DNA from: Verrucomicrobiia bacterium
Lineage (GTDB): Bacteria > Verrucomicrobiota > Verrucomicrobiia > Limisphaerales > UBA11358
DNA: 42,852 bases
NCBI GenBank assembly: GCA_031290985.1
Contig: JARLJW010000068.1
Span: 1 to 42,852, forward strand
Direction: 5' to 3'
Position 1 is the first letter of the stretch. The number at the start of each line of letters is the position of its first letter. The position numbers and the translations under genes were made by a program. Below the pieces are notes generated by a model. That model made no database searches. It had not been told where the DNA came from and saw only the letters and a list, made by a program, of their open reading frames with translations. This document shows positions 26,975 through 34,658 of the stretch, in pieces.

Positions 26975-27693
26975 AGCGCACACTGAAAGACCTGCAGGTT
27001 AAAATTTTTGCCGACGGCGCCGACAAGGCCGGGATGCTGAAGCTGAATGCCGACCCGCTCATCCAGGGCCTCACCACCAATCCGACGCTGATGCGCAAGG
27101 CCGGCCTGACGGATTTTGAGGCGTTCGCGCGTGATATTTTGCAGACCATCACGGTCAAGCCGCTTTCCCTCGAGGTGTTCTCCGATGAATTCCCCGAAAT
27201 GAAGCGCCAGGGGCTCAAGATCAACGGCTGGGGCAAGAATGTTTACGTCAAAATTCCCATCACCAACACGCGCAACGAATCCTCCCTGCCGCTCATCAAG
27301 GAACTGGCGAACGAGGGCGTGAAGCTGAACGTGACCGCCATCCTCACGCTGGACCAGGTGAAGGGCGTCGCGGCGGCGTTGAACCCGAAGGTGCCGGCGG
27401 TGGTTTCCGTCTTCGCCGGGCGCATCGCGGACACGGGCGTAGATCCGGTCGGCATCATGACCGAGAGCAAAAAGATTTTGCACGGCCTGCCGCAGGCCGA
27501 ACTGCTCTGGGCGAGCGTGCGCGAAGTGCTGAACATTTTTCAATCGAACGACTGCGGCTGCCACATCGTGACCGTGCCGCACGACATTCTGGGCAAGGCG
27601 ATGAAGATGTCCGGCATGGACCTCGGCGAACTCTCACTGGATACGGTGAAGATGTTCGCGGCGGATGCGCAGGCGGCGGGCTTCAAGCTGTGA
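26971..27693 (+). CDS. tal: Transaldolase family protein
   Basis: The 240-residue protein is a short (fructose-6-phosphate aldolase/transaldolase B-type) TIM barrel: DPLIQGLTTNPTLMRKAGLT, then KNVYVKIPITNTRN with the Schiff-base Lys near residue 93, LNVTAILTLDQV, and SVFAGRIADTGVDPVGIM. Transaldolase exchanges a dihydroxyacetone unit between fructose 6-phosphate and erythrose 4-phosphate, giving sedoheptulose 7-phosphate. That product is the substrate of GmhA, encoded two genes upstream in the same transcript, so this gene probably supplies the heptose pathway. The overlap with gmhB (ATGA) supports co-translation. The gene is shorter than the classical 320-residue TalB. Confidence 0.8.
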   Translation: MKRTLKDLQVKIFADGADKAGMLKLNADPLIQGLTTNPTLMRKAGLTDFEAFARDILQTITVKPLSLEVFSDEFPEMKRQGLKINGWGKNVYVKIPITNTRNESSLPLIKELANEGVKLNVTAILTLDQVKGVAAALNPKVPAVVSVFAGRIADTGVDPVGIMTESKKILHGLPQAELLWASVREVLNIFQSNDCGCHIVTVPHDILGKAMKMSGMDLGELSLDTVKMFAADAQAAGFKL

Positions 27694-27744
27694 CGGGCGC
27701 GGGTGTTGCCAGCGGCAAATAGAGGGCCTTGATTGGCAAGAGGC

Positions 27745-27771
27745 GGCGCGCGCAGCGACGTGCCCGGCCTC
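27745..27771. repeat. Dispersed GC-rich element, copy 1
   Basis: The sequence ggcgcgcgcagcgacgtgcc and the few bases after it closely match 31533-31561 inside the debranching-enzyme gene, apart from one 2-base gap and about three substitutions. It lies in the 271-base gap between the transaldolase and GT9 genes, which otherwise holds a pyrimidine-rich stretch and no gene. Confidence 0.5.
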
Positions 27772-27964
27772 ATACTAAAGTGCGTTCAAAAATGCTGCAA
27801 AATGCCGCTCCCTTGCACCCAAAGATGGAGGGACGAACACCTCTCCCCGACCCTCTCCCCATTTGGCCCCTGCCCCCACCAAACGCGGAGAGGGAGAACC
27901 AGTTGCCGCGTCTTGCCGCAGCCAAGTCGCAGGTGAATCGTGTTGTTTTGAAAGTTAATCAGTA

Positions 27965-29029
27965 TCAGATCAATTTCGTCACGGCATCAAACACGTCCGC
28001 GACCTTTACGGATTCCATGGCGGCGATGAGTTCCTCGCGGGTGCCCTTGATGTCGCCGCCGTCGTACCGGTAATAATCCAGCCCGCGCCCGTTTACCACC
28101 GGATTTTTAACCAGCGTAAAATTATTTCCGTAAGGCCAGTTGGTGACGTTCAGGGTCGGGGCTTCGATCACGATCTGGTTCGGCACCTTGAGCGCCGCCG
28201 CGATGTGCATGAGCGCCGTGTCCACGCTGAGGAAGGCGCTGCACCGCTTCATCAACGCGGCCGTCTCGCGGAGGTTTTTCGTCTTGGCCTCCAGCGTCAG
28301 CTCGAGATTCGCCTGCGCGAGCACCACGGGATGATCCTTTATTTCCTCCGGCCCGCCGAACAGCAGCACGTGGATGTCCGGACGCGACTTGTTCAACTGC
28401 CGCACCAAGCCGGCGTAATTTTTCAGCGGCCAGCGCTTCAGCGGCAGATTTTTTGTGCCGCCGGAACCGACATGGATGCCGAGAACCTTTTTGCCAAACA
28501 GCTTGTGCCGGGTGAGAAAATCATCGGCGAACCGTTCATCGCCGGGTTCCAGGAAAAACTCCAGCGCGTGGGCGGGCAGTTTCTTCTTCGCACCGATCAG
28601 GGGCAGCACGTCGAAATTATTCTCGATCGAATGCCGGGTGTAATCCTGCGGCAGCGAACCGGTCACCAGCCAGCGGTCGAGCAGGTTGAAGCATTCGTAT
28701 TCGTGGCTGAGGCGCACCTCCGCCCCGGCCAGCCACGCGGCGATGCGGTAGTGGATGCGGCTCTGCGGATGCGTGTTGACGGAAAGCTGGTAGCGTTCCC
28801 GCCGCAACGACCAGGAAAAACGCACCTGTTCCAGGCGGCTGCAGTGCAGCATGTCCTTGTAAAACACGCGGTTTATGTTGGGGTTGTGCTCCAGCAAATC
28901 CTTCGCCCCCGCCTCCTTCACCAGCGCGTCAATCGTGGCGGTGGGGAAATTTTCCCGCAGCTCACGGATGAACGGGGTGGCGATCAGCGTGTCGCCGATG
29001 CCGGCCAGGGAGATGACTAAAATCTTCAT
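27965..29029 (-). CDS. Glycosyltransferase family 9 (heptosyltransferase-like)
   Basis: The 354-residue GT-B protein begins MKILVISLAGIGDTLIATPF, the GT9 N-terminal signature (GDxLxxTP), followed by FPTATIDALVKEAGAKDLLE. The C-terminal half has VLGIHVGSGGTKNLPLKRWP, the LLFGGPEE strand, and CSAFLSVDTALMHIAAALKV, where the D-T-MH-A motif binds the ADP-heptose-type donor in WaaC/WaaF/WaaQ relatives. It lies convergent with the heptose operon, so transfer of the heptose made there is the best guess. The sequence ends without membrane helices, consistent with a peripheral inner-membrane enzyme. Confidence 0.82.
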   Translation of the reverse strand: MKILVISLAGIGDTLIATPFIRELRENFPTATIDALVKEAGAKDLLEHNPNINRVFYKDMLHCSRLEQVRFSWSLRRERYQLSVNTHPQSRIHYRIAAWLAGAEVRLSHEYECFNLLDRWLVTGSLPQDYTRHSIENNFDVLPLIGAKKKLPAHALEFFLEPGDERFADDFLTRHKLFGKKVLGIHVGSGGTKNLPLKRWPLKNYAGLVRQLNKSRPDIHVLLFGGPEEIKDHPVVLAQANLELTLEAKTKNLRETAALMKRCSAFLSVDTALMHIAAALKVPNQIVIEAPTLNVTNWPYGNNFTLVKNPVVNGRGLDYYRYDGGDIKGTREELIAAMESVKVADVFDAVTKLI

Positions 29030-29059
29030 CCGGATTAAACCTTGCCTCGCACCACGCGA

Positions 29060-29205
29060 GGAATGACTAATGACGAAGACCTAATGACTAAATAATGACG
29101 AATGGCGAATGACGAATGGACGGACGTTCGCACACGTGCCATTCGGCATTCGTCATTTGGCATTGAGAATTCTTTCGACATTCGGATTTAGTGATTAGTC
29201 ATTCC
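29060..29205. repeat. 146-base hairpin of AATGACG-type heptamers
   Basis: The ends ggaatgactaat (29060-29071) and attagtcattcc (29194-29205) are perfect inverted repeats. Further in, cgaatggcgaatgacgaatgg pairs with the ccattcggcattcgtcattt side. Units of AATGACG/AATGGCG repeat every 7 bases on both arms. It lies between the divergently placed ends of the GT9 start and the RfaE2 stop, and holds no ORF. Confidence 0.85.
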
Positions 29206-29218
29206 ACGGGGCCGCGGC

Positions 29219-29704
29219 TCACAGCTTTGATATTTTTTCCAACAAGCCCGTGGTGGATTTGCCGGGGACGAACGGGACCAGGACGATCTTGCCGCCCGCC
29301 AATTCGACCGCGCGACGCTCGTCCTGGTTCAAAGTTTCCAGCGTGTAATCACCGCCCTTGACGTAGATGTCTGGCTGGGCGGCGGCGAGAAATTTCGTGG
29401 CCGCCGTATCTGTGAAGAGGCAGACGCCGTCCACGCTCTGCAACGCGGCGAGGACGGATTGGCGGTCGGTCTCGGAATTCACCGGGCGGCCGGCGCCCTT
29501 CAGCCCGCGCACCGCGGCATCGCTGTTGACACCGATGAGCAGCGCGTCGCCGAAGTTGCGCGCGTTTTCGAGATAGGTCACGTGGCCGAGGTGGAGGATA
29601 TCGAAGCAGCCGTTGGTGACGACGAGTTTCCTGCCGGTGGCGCGCAGTTGCTGTCGCCATTTCGGCAAATCGTCCCAGGCGATGATTTTGTCGCGGAAAT
29701 GCAC
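29219..29704 (-). CDS. rfaE2: Heptose 1-phosphate adenylyltransferase-like protein
   Basis: The 161-residue cytidylyltransferase-fold protein has KLVVTNGCFDILHLGHVTYL with the HxGH nucleotide-binding site, NARNFGDALLIGVNSD, AAVRGLKGAGRPVNSETDRQ, YVKGGDYTLETL and GKSTTGLLEKI, which together identify RfaE domain II (HldE C-terminal domain). It makes ADP-D-glycero-beta-D-manno-heptose from the beta-1-phosphate. The start is GTG at 29704. The partner kinase (RfaE domain I) is not in this window, and the operon at 22994-27693 looks like the alpha/GDP route, so this strain may make both activated heptoses or use the enzyme in another way. Confidence 0.85.
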   Translation of the reverse strand: MHFRDKIIAWDDLPKWRQQLRATGRKLVVTNGCFDILHLGHVTYLENARNFGDALLIGVNSDAAVRGLKGAGRPVNSETDRQSVLAALQSVDGVCLFTDTAATKFLAAAQPDIYVKGGDYTLETLNQDERRAVELAGGKIVLVPFVPGKSTTGLLEKISKL

Positions 29705-29743
29705 GCGGTCATTTTGCCTGCGAACCCCGCGAATTCAACATTT

Positions 29744-29947
29744 TCATGCAGAGGTTTCCGGTTGGAGTTTGTCATAGTTTATTTCCGGAGCCGGCCCAAT
29801 GCTTTCCCAAGTATCCCTAACCAGATCATCCATCGTGATTTTCATTTCGCGCTTTTGCGTGATGAATTTTAAATGCAGCAGAAGTTCCTGCACCACCGAT
29901 TCGGGCTGGTACTTGATTTCTTGGATCAAAATATCACGGGCGCTCAT
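29744..29947 (-). CDS. Small antitoxin-like protein of unknown function
   Basis: The 67-residue protein (MSARDILIQEIKYQPESVVQ followed by ELLLHLKFI) resembles the small DUF2281-like antitoxin or addiction-module proteins that start with a helix of the pattern I..P..V..E.L.fI. No toxin partner is visible: the RfaE2 gene follows downstream, and the debranching gene is just upstream in position. The ATG at 29947 is preferred over a TTG at 29965. It may be an orphan antitoxin or a false gene; codon use is less GC-rich than its neighbours. Confidence 0.45.
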   Translation of the reverse strand: MSARDILIQEIKYQPESVVQELLLHLKFITQKREMKITMDDLVRDTWESIGPAPEINYDKLQPETSA

Positions 29948-29995
29948 AATTGAATAATCCGCCAAAGCAGGTTTTTGGCAAGTGCGCTTCGGGTA

Positions 29996-32900
29996 TCACG
30001 TTTTGGACAACATTTTCCACACGCGCAGGGCTTCGGTCACGCCCCAGGCCTGGGCGTCGCAGCCGCGCTGGGTGTGCGGGGCGTCGCCGTCGAGGATCTC
30101 GGGAATCTGGCCGAGGCAGCCTTCATTGAGGATCTTTTCCGCGCTGCCAAGGTAACTTTTCGCGGTGACGACGGCTTCCGGGGAGAATTGCCACGCCGCC
30201 GCCAAGGCTTCGCAGAAGGTGGGGAAGGTCCAGGTCCAGGCGGTGCCATTGTGATAGGCGGGTTTGCGGCGGGTGTCTTCGTCGCCTTCGTAGCGCGGCC
30301 AGTAGGGGTTCGGCGGGTCGTTGAGCAACTGGCCGTTGCGATAGATTGCCAGCGGCACGGTCACCGGCAACGGCGCGAGCGAGCGCAGCGCGCCGGGGAC
30401 GACAAGATATTTTTGCGCCGCGGCCACGCAAAGTTTGGCGCGTTCGCCATGCACGAGGCCGAGGCTGACGGCAAAGAGGCAGTTGCTGCGGAGGGCGTCG
30501 TCGGCCTTGGCATCGCGGGCGATGACGCGCGGCCCGCCCAGCAACACGTCGGCGAACCAGCCTTTTTCCTTCAGCCAGAACAGTTGTTCAAAGGAAGCGG
30601 TCGCGTGATCGGCCAGCAGGCCCCATTTTTTCCGGTCAGCGGGTTTGGAGATGTTTTCGAGCTGGCGCAGGAGGTGGATCCACAGGACCTGGATCTCGAC
30701 GGGATAACCCTCGCGCGGCGTGCCGGCGGGAAAATTTGTGTCCATCCACGTGAAATGGCTGGGGCTCCAGATGAGCCCGGAGTCGGCATCCATGCGGATG
30801 CCATTGGGCGTGCCCTTGGCGTAATTGTCCGCGATGCTTGCAAGCACGTCGGAGATGGTGCGGCCAGTGTCATCCGCCGGGGCGGCGTAGAAATTTTTGG
30901 CCTTGGAGCTTTTGAGCTTGGAAAATTCATCGCACACGACGGCGAACCAGAGCGGGGCGTCGGTGGTGTCGCGGTTGGAAACGTCGTTGCCATGGATGGT
31001 GTTGGGCAGGGTGCCGTCCTTTTCAAACCGGGCGAAGGTGAGGAGAATTTGTTTCACTTCCTCCACCATGCCGGCGGCCAGCAGGCCGCGGGCGCAGATG
31101 AGCGAGTCACGGCCCCAATCGAGGAACCACGGATAACCGGCGATGACCGTCTTGCGTTCATCGCGATGGACGACGAACTGGCCGGCCGCGTATTCGAGCT
31201 GCGCGGCGAAATCAGTTTGCGAGTCATCGGCGGCGGGTTTTCGCTGGTCGCCGGTGACGTCAGCGAGTTCCGCCGTGGCGGTGAGCGTGACTTGTTTTCC
31301 CTTCGCGAGCGGCAGTTCAAACCAGCCGGGGCTGTAGGCATCGCCTTCGCCCACCTGGCCGCGGGTCTGCTCAATGGGATGGGGGATGTGCTCGCACCAT
31401 TCGGGTTCCGGATGATATTCGCCGCTGTCGGCAAAAACGCGAAGCTGGCGGTCGGGGGCGGGGGTGAACTCAAAGCCCGGTGGAGAGGCGGGCGCTTTAC
31501 TTTGTGCGCGCCCCGCGGTTGCAATCGACGACGGCGCGCGCGGAGCGACGCGCCCCACCTCGCCTAGTGTCCGGGTGTTGGAGGCGAAATGGTAATCCGC
31601 GCCGCCGTTGCGCTTGGTCTCGCAGTGAAAATTCCGGTCCTCAATGTCCGCGCGCACGGTGAGCCGCACATCGGCATCGGCGGGCAGTTGTTTGCCTTGG
31701 GCGAGCTTTTCCGTCGGGCGGCGGAAGGAAAAGACGACGGTGTTTTTATCCGCCAACATTTCCGCGCGCAGTTCAATTTCCACGGTGCGGCCGTCACCGC
31801 CGTTGGCGATGAATTGCCAGACGGCGGGCGAACCGGGGGTGAAGGCGGCGAGGTTTTTAAAATCCAACGCGGAGAGGAAGCCATCGGCATTCACCCAGAC
31901 GCGGATGCGTTTGACCAGGACGTGGCGGTCGACCGGCACGGCGGGGTTCAGGTTGGCGCCGAGCACGCAGTCGTACTTGGAATTGACGCGGCCGAGGTCG
32001 ACGCAGAGCCGGGCCATGCCGCCGCGGTCGTTGGTGAGCAGCACCAAAGATGATGGTTCATAGTTGATAGTTGATGGCGAAGCAGCTTTCGGCCCGGGCG
32101 CGAGAAAGCGGATGGCGGCGGAAATCTTTTGGGACGTGGCGGCGTGCCGGACCAGGGACAACGCGGCTTCGGCGGTGGTGCGCGGCGGGAAGCACGCGAC
32201 GCAGCCGGTGCCGGCGGCGATGGACTGGACGTGCAGGGCGTTTTCGCCGGGGATTGTCAACGTGGCGCGGAACGGCGCGGAATCTTCGAGCAACAGCCAG
32301 TGGCCCGGCGGGATGAGCGTGACGCGGCGGGTGTCGATCAGCGTCCAGTTGATGACGCGCGAAAAGATGGCGCCGGCTTCAACTTGGCGCAGCAGTTCGG
32401 CGAGCATGGTGGTGCCGTTGCAGGCGGCAAACCCGGCGGCGGCGGCGAGGAAATTTTGGGGCGAGCGGGCGACCTGCTCCGCGAGCCAACGCCAGTCGAA
32501 GCCGTCCACGACTTCGATGGGGATGATCTGGTTCAGCGCGGAAAACGCAAACGCAGCCTGGGCGCGGGCGCGGCGGTAGTCATCGCCGCTCAAACCGGCC
32601 GGCTTTTTCGCCGGGGCGAGGCAGTAAGCGGCTCCGGGCGGCAGGACGAAGGTCACAGCGTGCTCGTCGGCGGACATCTTCGGCAACGGCTGGCCCAGTA
32701 ACTCGGAGTTGAGAGTTGAGAGTTGAGAGTTGAGTACGAGTGTACGCTCTTTTTCGAGGTCGTTGTTGACGAGGATGAGGACGGAATCTTTGCCTTCCGC
32801 CGATTCGCGGCGCAGGGCATAGACCGGCGACCCGGGCGGGCTGAGGCGCGTGAGTTTGGCACCGTCGAAAAAGCACGGATGACCGGCGAGGAGCGTGTTC

Positions 32901-34345
32901 AGTTGGGCGAGTTCGGGGATGATGTTTTCGGCGGCGCCCCAGTTCAGGCCGGTGTTGCCATGGACGCGGATCTTTTCGGCGGCGAGCCATTCGACGCCGC
33001 AGGTGAAGCCGAAGCCGCCGCTCGGGCTGGTGAGCGCGCACAGGCGGTTCCGCAGGAGCGACCAGGCGCGGCCTTTTTCGGCGAGCCGGCTGTTATCGTG
33101 CGTCTCGGAGTAATTGACGTAGCTGCCGATGCGTTCGTTCTGGCGGTTGGCGTAGTCGAGATACGCGGCGACATCCGGGCCGGTATAATTTTGGAACAGC
33201 TCGGAGTAGGCCCATTGCATGCCGCCCTCGGTGAGCAGGCTTTCGGTGGCGGTCCAGGGTCCGCCGAGCCCCTCGAGCAGGAAGATGGCGTCGGGAAATT
33301 CCTGCTGCACGCGGGCGATGATGTATTGCCAGGCGGGCGTGGGCACCTTGTAGCCGGCGTCGCAACGGAAGCCATCCACGCCGCGCCGGCACCAGATCAA
33401 CAGCGAATCGGCGATGAGGTCCCACAATTCCACGTCGTTCTGTTCGAGTTCAACGAGGTCCTCCCAGACGGTGCCCCAGGCGCCGGGGCTGGCGAAGCCG
33501 CCATCGGGTTTCTTGAGAAAAAATTGCGGATGATTTTCCTGGAGGGTCGAGCCCCAGCCGGTGTGGTTGATGACGATGTCGATGAAGATGCGGCCGCCGA
33601 GCGCGTGGGCGGTCTGGGTGAGCTCGCAGAACTGGTCGATGCCGGTGGTGCGCTGGTCGAATTCCACGAGCGCGGGATCCACGGCGGTCAGGTCCAGCGC
33701 GGCGTACGGGCTGCCGAAACGGCCGAAGCGCGCATAGGTCACGGGCGTGGGATGCACGGGCAGCAGATGGATGATGCGGCAGCCGAGTTTGTTTATGATG
33801 TGGGGAAGCTGCTGGGCGAGGTCGCGAAATTTTCCGGAGGGTGGCAGCGTGGCGTAGCCTTGGGCTTCGAGCGCCTTGAGCTGGGCGTCCAATTTTTCGT
33901 CGGCGGTGGCGGCGAGATTTTTGGTCGCGCCGAAGAGGCGGGTGAAGGCGCAATAGATGGTGTTGGCGGTGCGGGTGAAATCGGGGTGGACGGAGATGCC
34001 GACGTCGGCGCCGTCGGGCCAGTGCTGCCAGTTTTTTTCATCGAGCAGATAGGCCTTGGCCTGGAACCAGCCGGTCTCGGCGAGGGGCAGTTCGACCTGC
34101 CAGCCGTCGGCGGTTTTTTCCATGGGGACATCGCGCCAGGAGGAGTTGGCGACGACGGGCTGGCCGGCGTGGGCGGAGATGATTTCGCGGCGGCGGGCGG
34201 CGGCGCGGCCGAGGTTGGTGCGCAAAAGCGCACGTTGATGGTTGATAGTTGATGGTTGATGGCCGGTGGCGCTGCCACCGCGCAGGGTGAACAGGATTTT
34301 GTCGCCGACGAAACGGAGCAGGCGTTCGCCGGTGGCGGGGGTCAT
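29996..34345 (-). CDS. GH13 alpha-amylase-like domain fused to GH133 glycogen-debranching domain
   Basis: From ATG 34345 the protein has 1449 residues. Earlier starts at 34519 and 34621 would only add a proline-rich, repeat-derived segment. An N-terminal region precedes a GH13 barrel with all four conserved regions: FIDIVINHTGWG, GVDGFRCDAGY (nucleophile near Asp329), FLLEGLGG (acid near Glu358) and NYSETHDNS (Asp near 417). A linker of about 600 residues with beta-rich segments leads to a GH133 amylo-alpha-1,6-glucosidase domain with AGYPWFLDWGRDSL near 1070 and GTLPNTIHGND. The protein should cleave alpha-1,4/1,6 bonds of glycogen-like glucan and shows no signal peptide, so it is probably cytosolic. 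Four dispersed-repeat segments are translated within it (separate entries). It is divergent from parC. Confidence 0.82.
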   Translation of the reverse strand: MTPATGERLLRFVGDKILFTLRGGSATGHQPSTINHQRALLRTNLGRAAARRREIISAHAGQPVVANSSWRDVPMEKTADGWQVELPLAETGWFQAKAYLLDEKNWQHWPDGADVGISVHPDFTRTANTIYCAFTRLFGATKNLAATADEKLDAQLKALEAQGYATLPPSGKFRDLAQQLPHIINKLGCRIIHLLPVHPTPVTYARFGRFGSPYAALDLTAVDPALVEFDQRTTGIDQFCELTQTAHALGGRIFIDIVINHTGWGSTLQENHPQFFLKKPDGGFASPGAWGTVWEDLVELEQNDVELWDLIADSLLIWCRRGVDGFRCDAGYKVPTPAWQYIIARVQQEFPDAIFLLEGLGGPWTATESLLTEGGMQWAYSELFQNYTGPDVAAYLDYANRQNERIGSYVNYSETHDNSRLAEKGRAWSLLRNRLCALTSPSGGFGFTCGVEWLAAEKIRVHGNTGLNWGAAENIIPELAQLNTLLAGHPCFFDGAKLTRLSPPGSPVYALRRESAEGKDSVLILVNNDLEKERTLVLNSQLSTLNSELLGQPLPKMSADEHAVTFVLPPGAAYCLAPAKKPAGLSGDDYRRARAQAAFAFSALNQIIPIEVVDGFDWRWLAEQVARSPQNFLAAAAGFAACNGTTMLAELLRQVEAGAIFSRVINWTLIDTRRVTLIPPGHWLLLEDSAPFRATLTIPGENALHVQSIAAGTGCVACFPPRTTAEAALSLVRHAATSQKISAAIRFLAPGPKAASPSTINYEPSSLVLLTNDRGGMARLCVDLGRVNSKYDCVLGANLNPAVPVDRHVLVKRIRVWVNADGFLSALDFKNLAAFTPGSPAVWQFIANGGDGRTVEIELRAEMLADKNTVVFSFRRPTEKLAQGKQLPADADVRLTVRADIEDRNFHCETKRNGGADYHFASNTRTLGEVGRVAPRAPSSIATAGRAQSKAPASPPGFEFTPAPDRQLRVFADSGEYHPEPEWCEHIPHPIEQTRGQVGEGDAYSPGWFELPLAKGKQVTLTATAELADVTGDQRKPAADDSQTDFAAQLEYAAGQFVVHRDERKTVIAGYPWFLDWGRDSLICARGLLAAGMVEEVKQILLTFARFEKDGTLPNTIHGNDVSNRDTTDAPLWFAVVCDEFSKLKSSKAKNFYAAPADDTGRTISDVLASIADNYAKGTPNGIRMDADSGLIWSPSHFTWMDTNFPAGTPREGYPVEIQVLWIHLLRQLENISKPADRKKWGLLADHATASFEQLFWLKEKGWFADVLLGGPRVIARDAKADDALRSNCLFAVSLGLVHGERAKLCVAAAQKYLVVPGALRSLAPLPVTVPLAIYRNGQLLNDPPNPYWPRYEGDEDTRRKPAYHNGTAWTWTFPTFCEALAAAWQFSPEAVVTAKSYLGSAEKILNEGCLGQIPEILDGDAPHTQRGCDAQAWGVTEALRVWKMLSKT
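31496..31570. repeat. Dispersed GC-rich element translated inside the debranching gene
   Basis: The minus-strand reading gives GEVGRVAPRAPSSIATAGRA, unlike the enzyme around it. Bases 31533-31561 match the intergenic copy at 27745-27771, allowing a 2-base gap. It lies in the linker between the two catalytic domains, at about residues 926-950. Confidence 0.6.
32049..32076. repeat. Heptanucleotide tract inside the debranching gene
   Basis: The units gatgatg, gttcata, gttgata and gttgatg follow with a 7-base period. On the coding strand this is read as PSTINYEPSS, at about residue 757-766, in the linker region. Confidence 0.7.
32708..32735. repeat. Four tandem gttgaga-type heptamers inside the debranching gene
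   Basis: gttgaga occurs three times and gttgagt once without gaps. On the coding strand it reads LNSQLSTLNS, after the GH13 domain at about residue 537-546. Confidence 0.85.
34234..34261. repeat. Four tandem gttgatg-type heptamers inside the debranching gene
   Basis: gttgatg, gttgata, gttgatg and gttgatg run without gaps, read on the coding strand as HQPSTINHQ at about residue 29-37, in the N-terminal region before the GH13 barrel. Confidence 0.85.
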
Positions 34346-34658
34346 GGTTGGTCGGGTCGTCTCCACGCGGAGAGTTTTACCAAGACGGCGGGCGGGGACA
34401 AAGGCTAAAGTCCGAAGTGCCAAGGCTAAAGGCTGGAGCGCAGGGAGATGAGCCGGAGGGGGCGGATGGGGCTCATGGGGATGGGTTGGTTCGTTGGGAG
34501 GCTTGCGGTGATTGGACATGGCTGCGCCCGGGGAGTGCGAGCCGCACGGGCAGGCGCACTCCGGCGGGCGGAAACGCACCCGGCTGAATTTTTTACGCCG
34601 AAATCTTGCCGGTGCGGCCAACTTGTGGCTTAATGCGCGACGCTCTTAATTACAAATC
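34346..34658. other. Divergent intergenic region with heptamers and a possible parC promoter
   Basis: No gene is supported in these 313 bases. Five 7-base units (aaggcta, aagtccg, aagtgcc, aaggcta, aaggctg) fill 34401-34435, and a G-rich purine stretch follows. It separates the divergent debranching-enzyme and parC genes. Confidence 0.7.
34606..34634 (+). promoter_or_regulatory. Possible parC promoter
   Basis: TTGCCG at 34606-34611 and CTTAAT at 34629-34634 are separated by 17 bases, 24 bases ahead of the ATG at 34659. The match to the -35/-10 consensus is moderate. Confidence 0.35.

Noticed and set aside
29975..34252. Long plus-strand open frames opposite the debranching enzyme
   Set aside because: They mirror a gene with full GH13 and GH133 motifs; the peptides are glycine- and alanine-rich without a fold.
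34346..34621. A longer N-terminus for the debranching enzyme
   Set aside because: The added residues are proline- and histidine-rich and come from the heptamer and purine-rich spacer; the conserved domain begins after the ATG at 34345.
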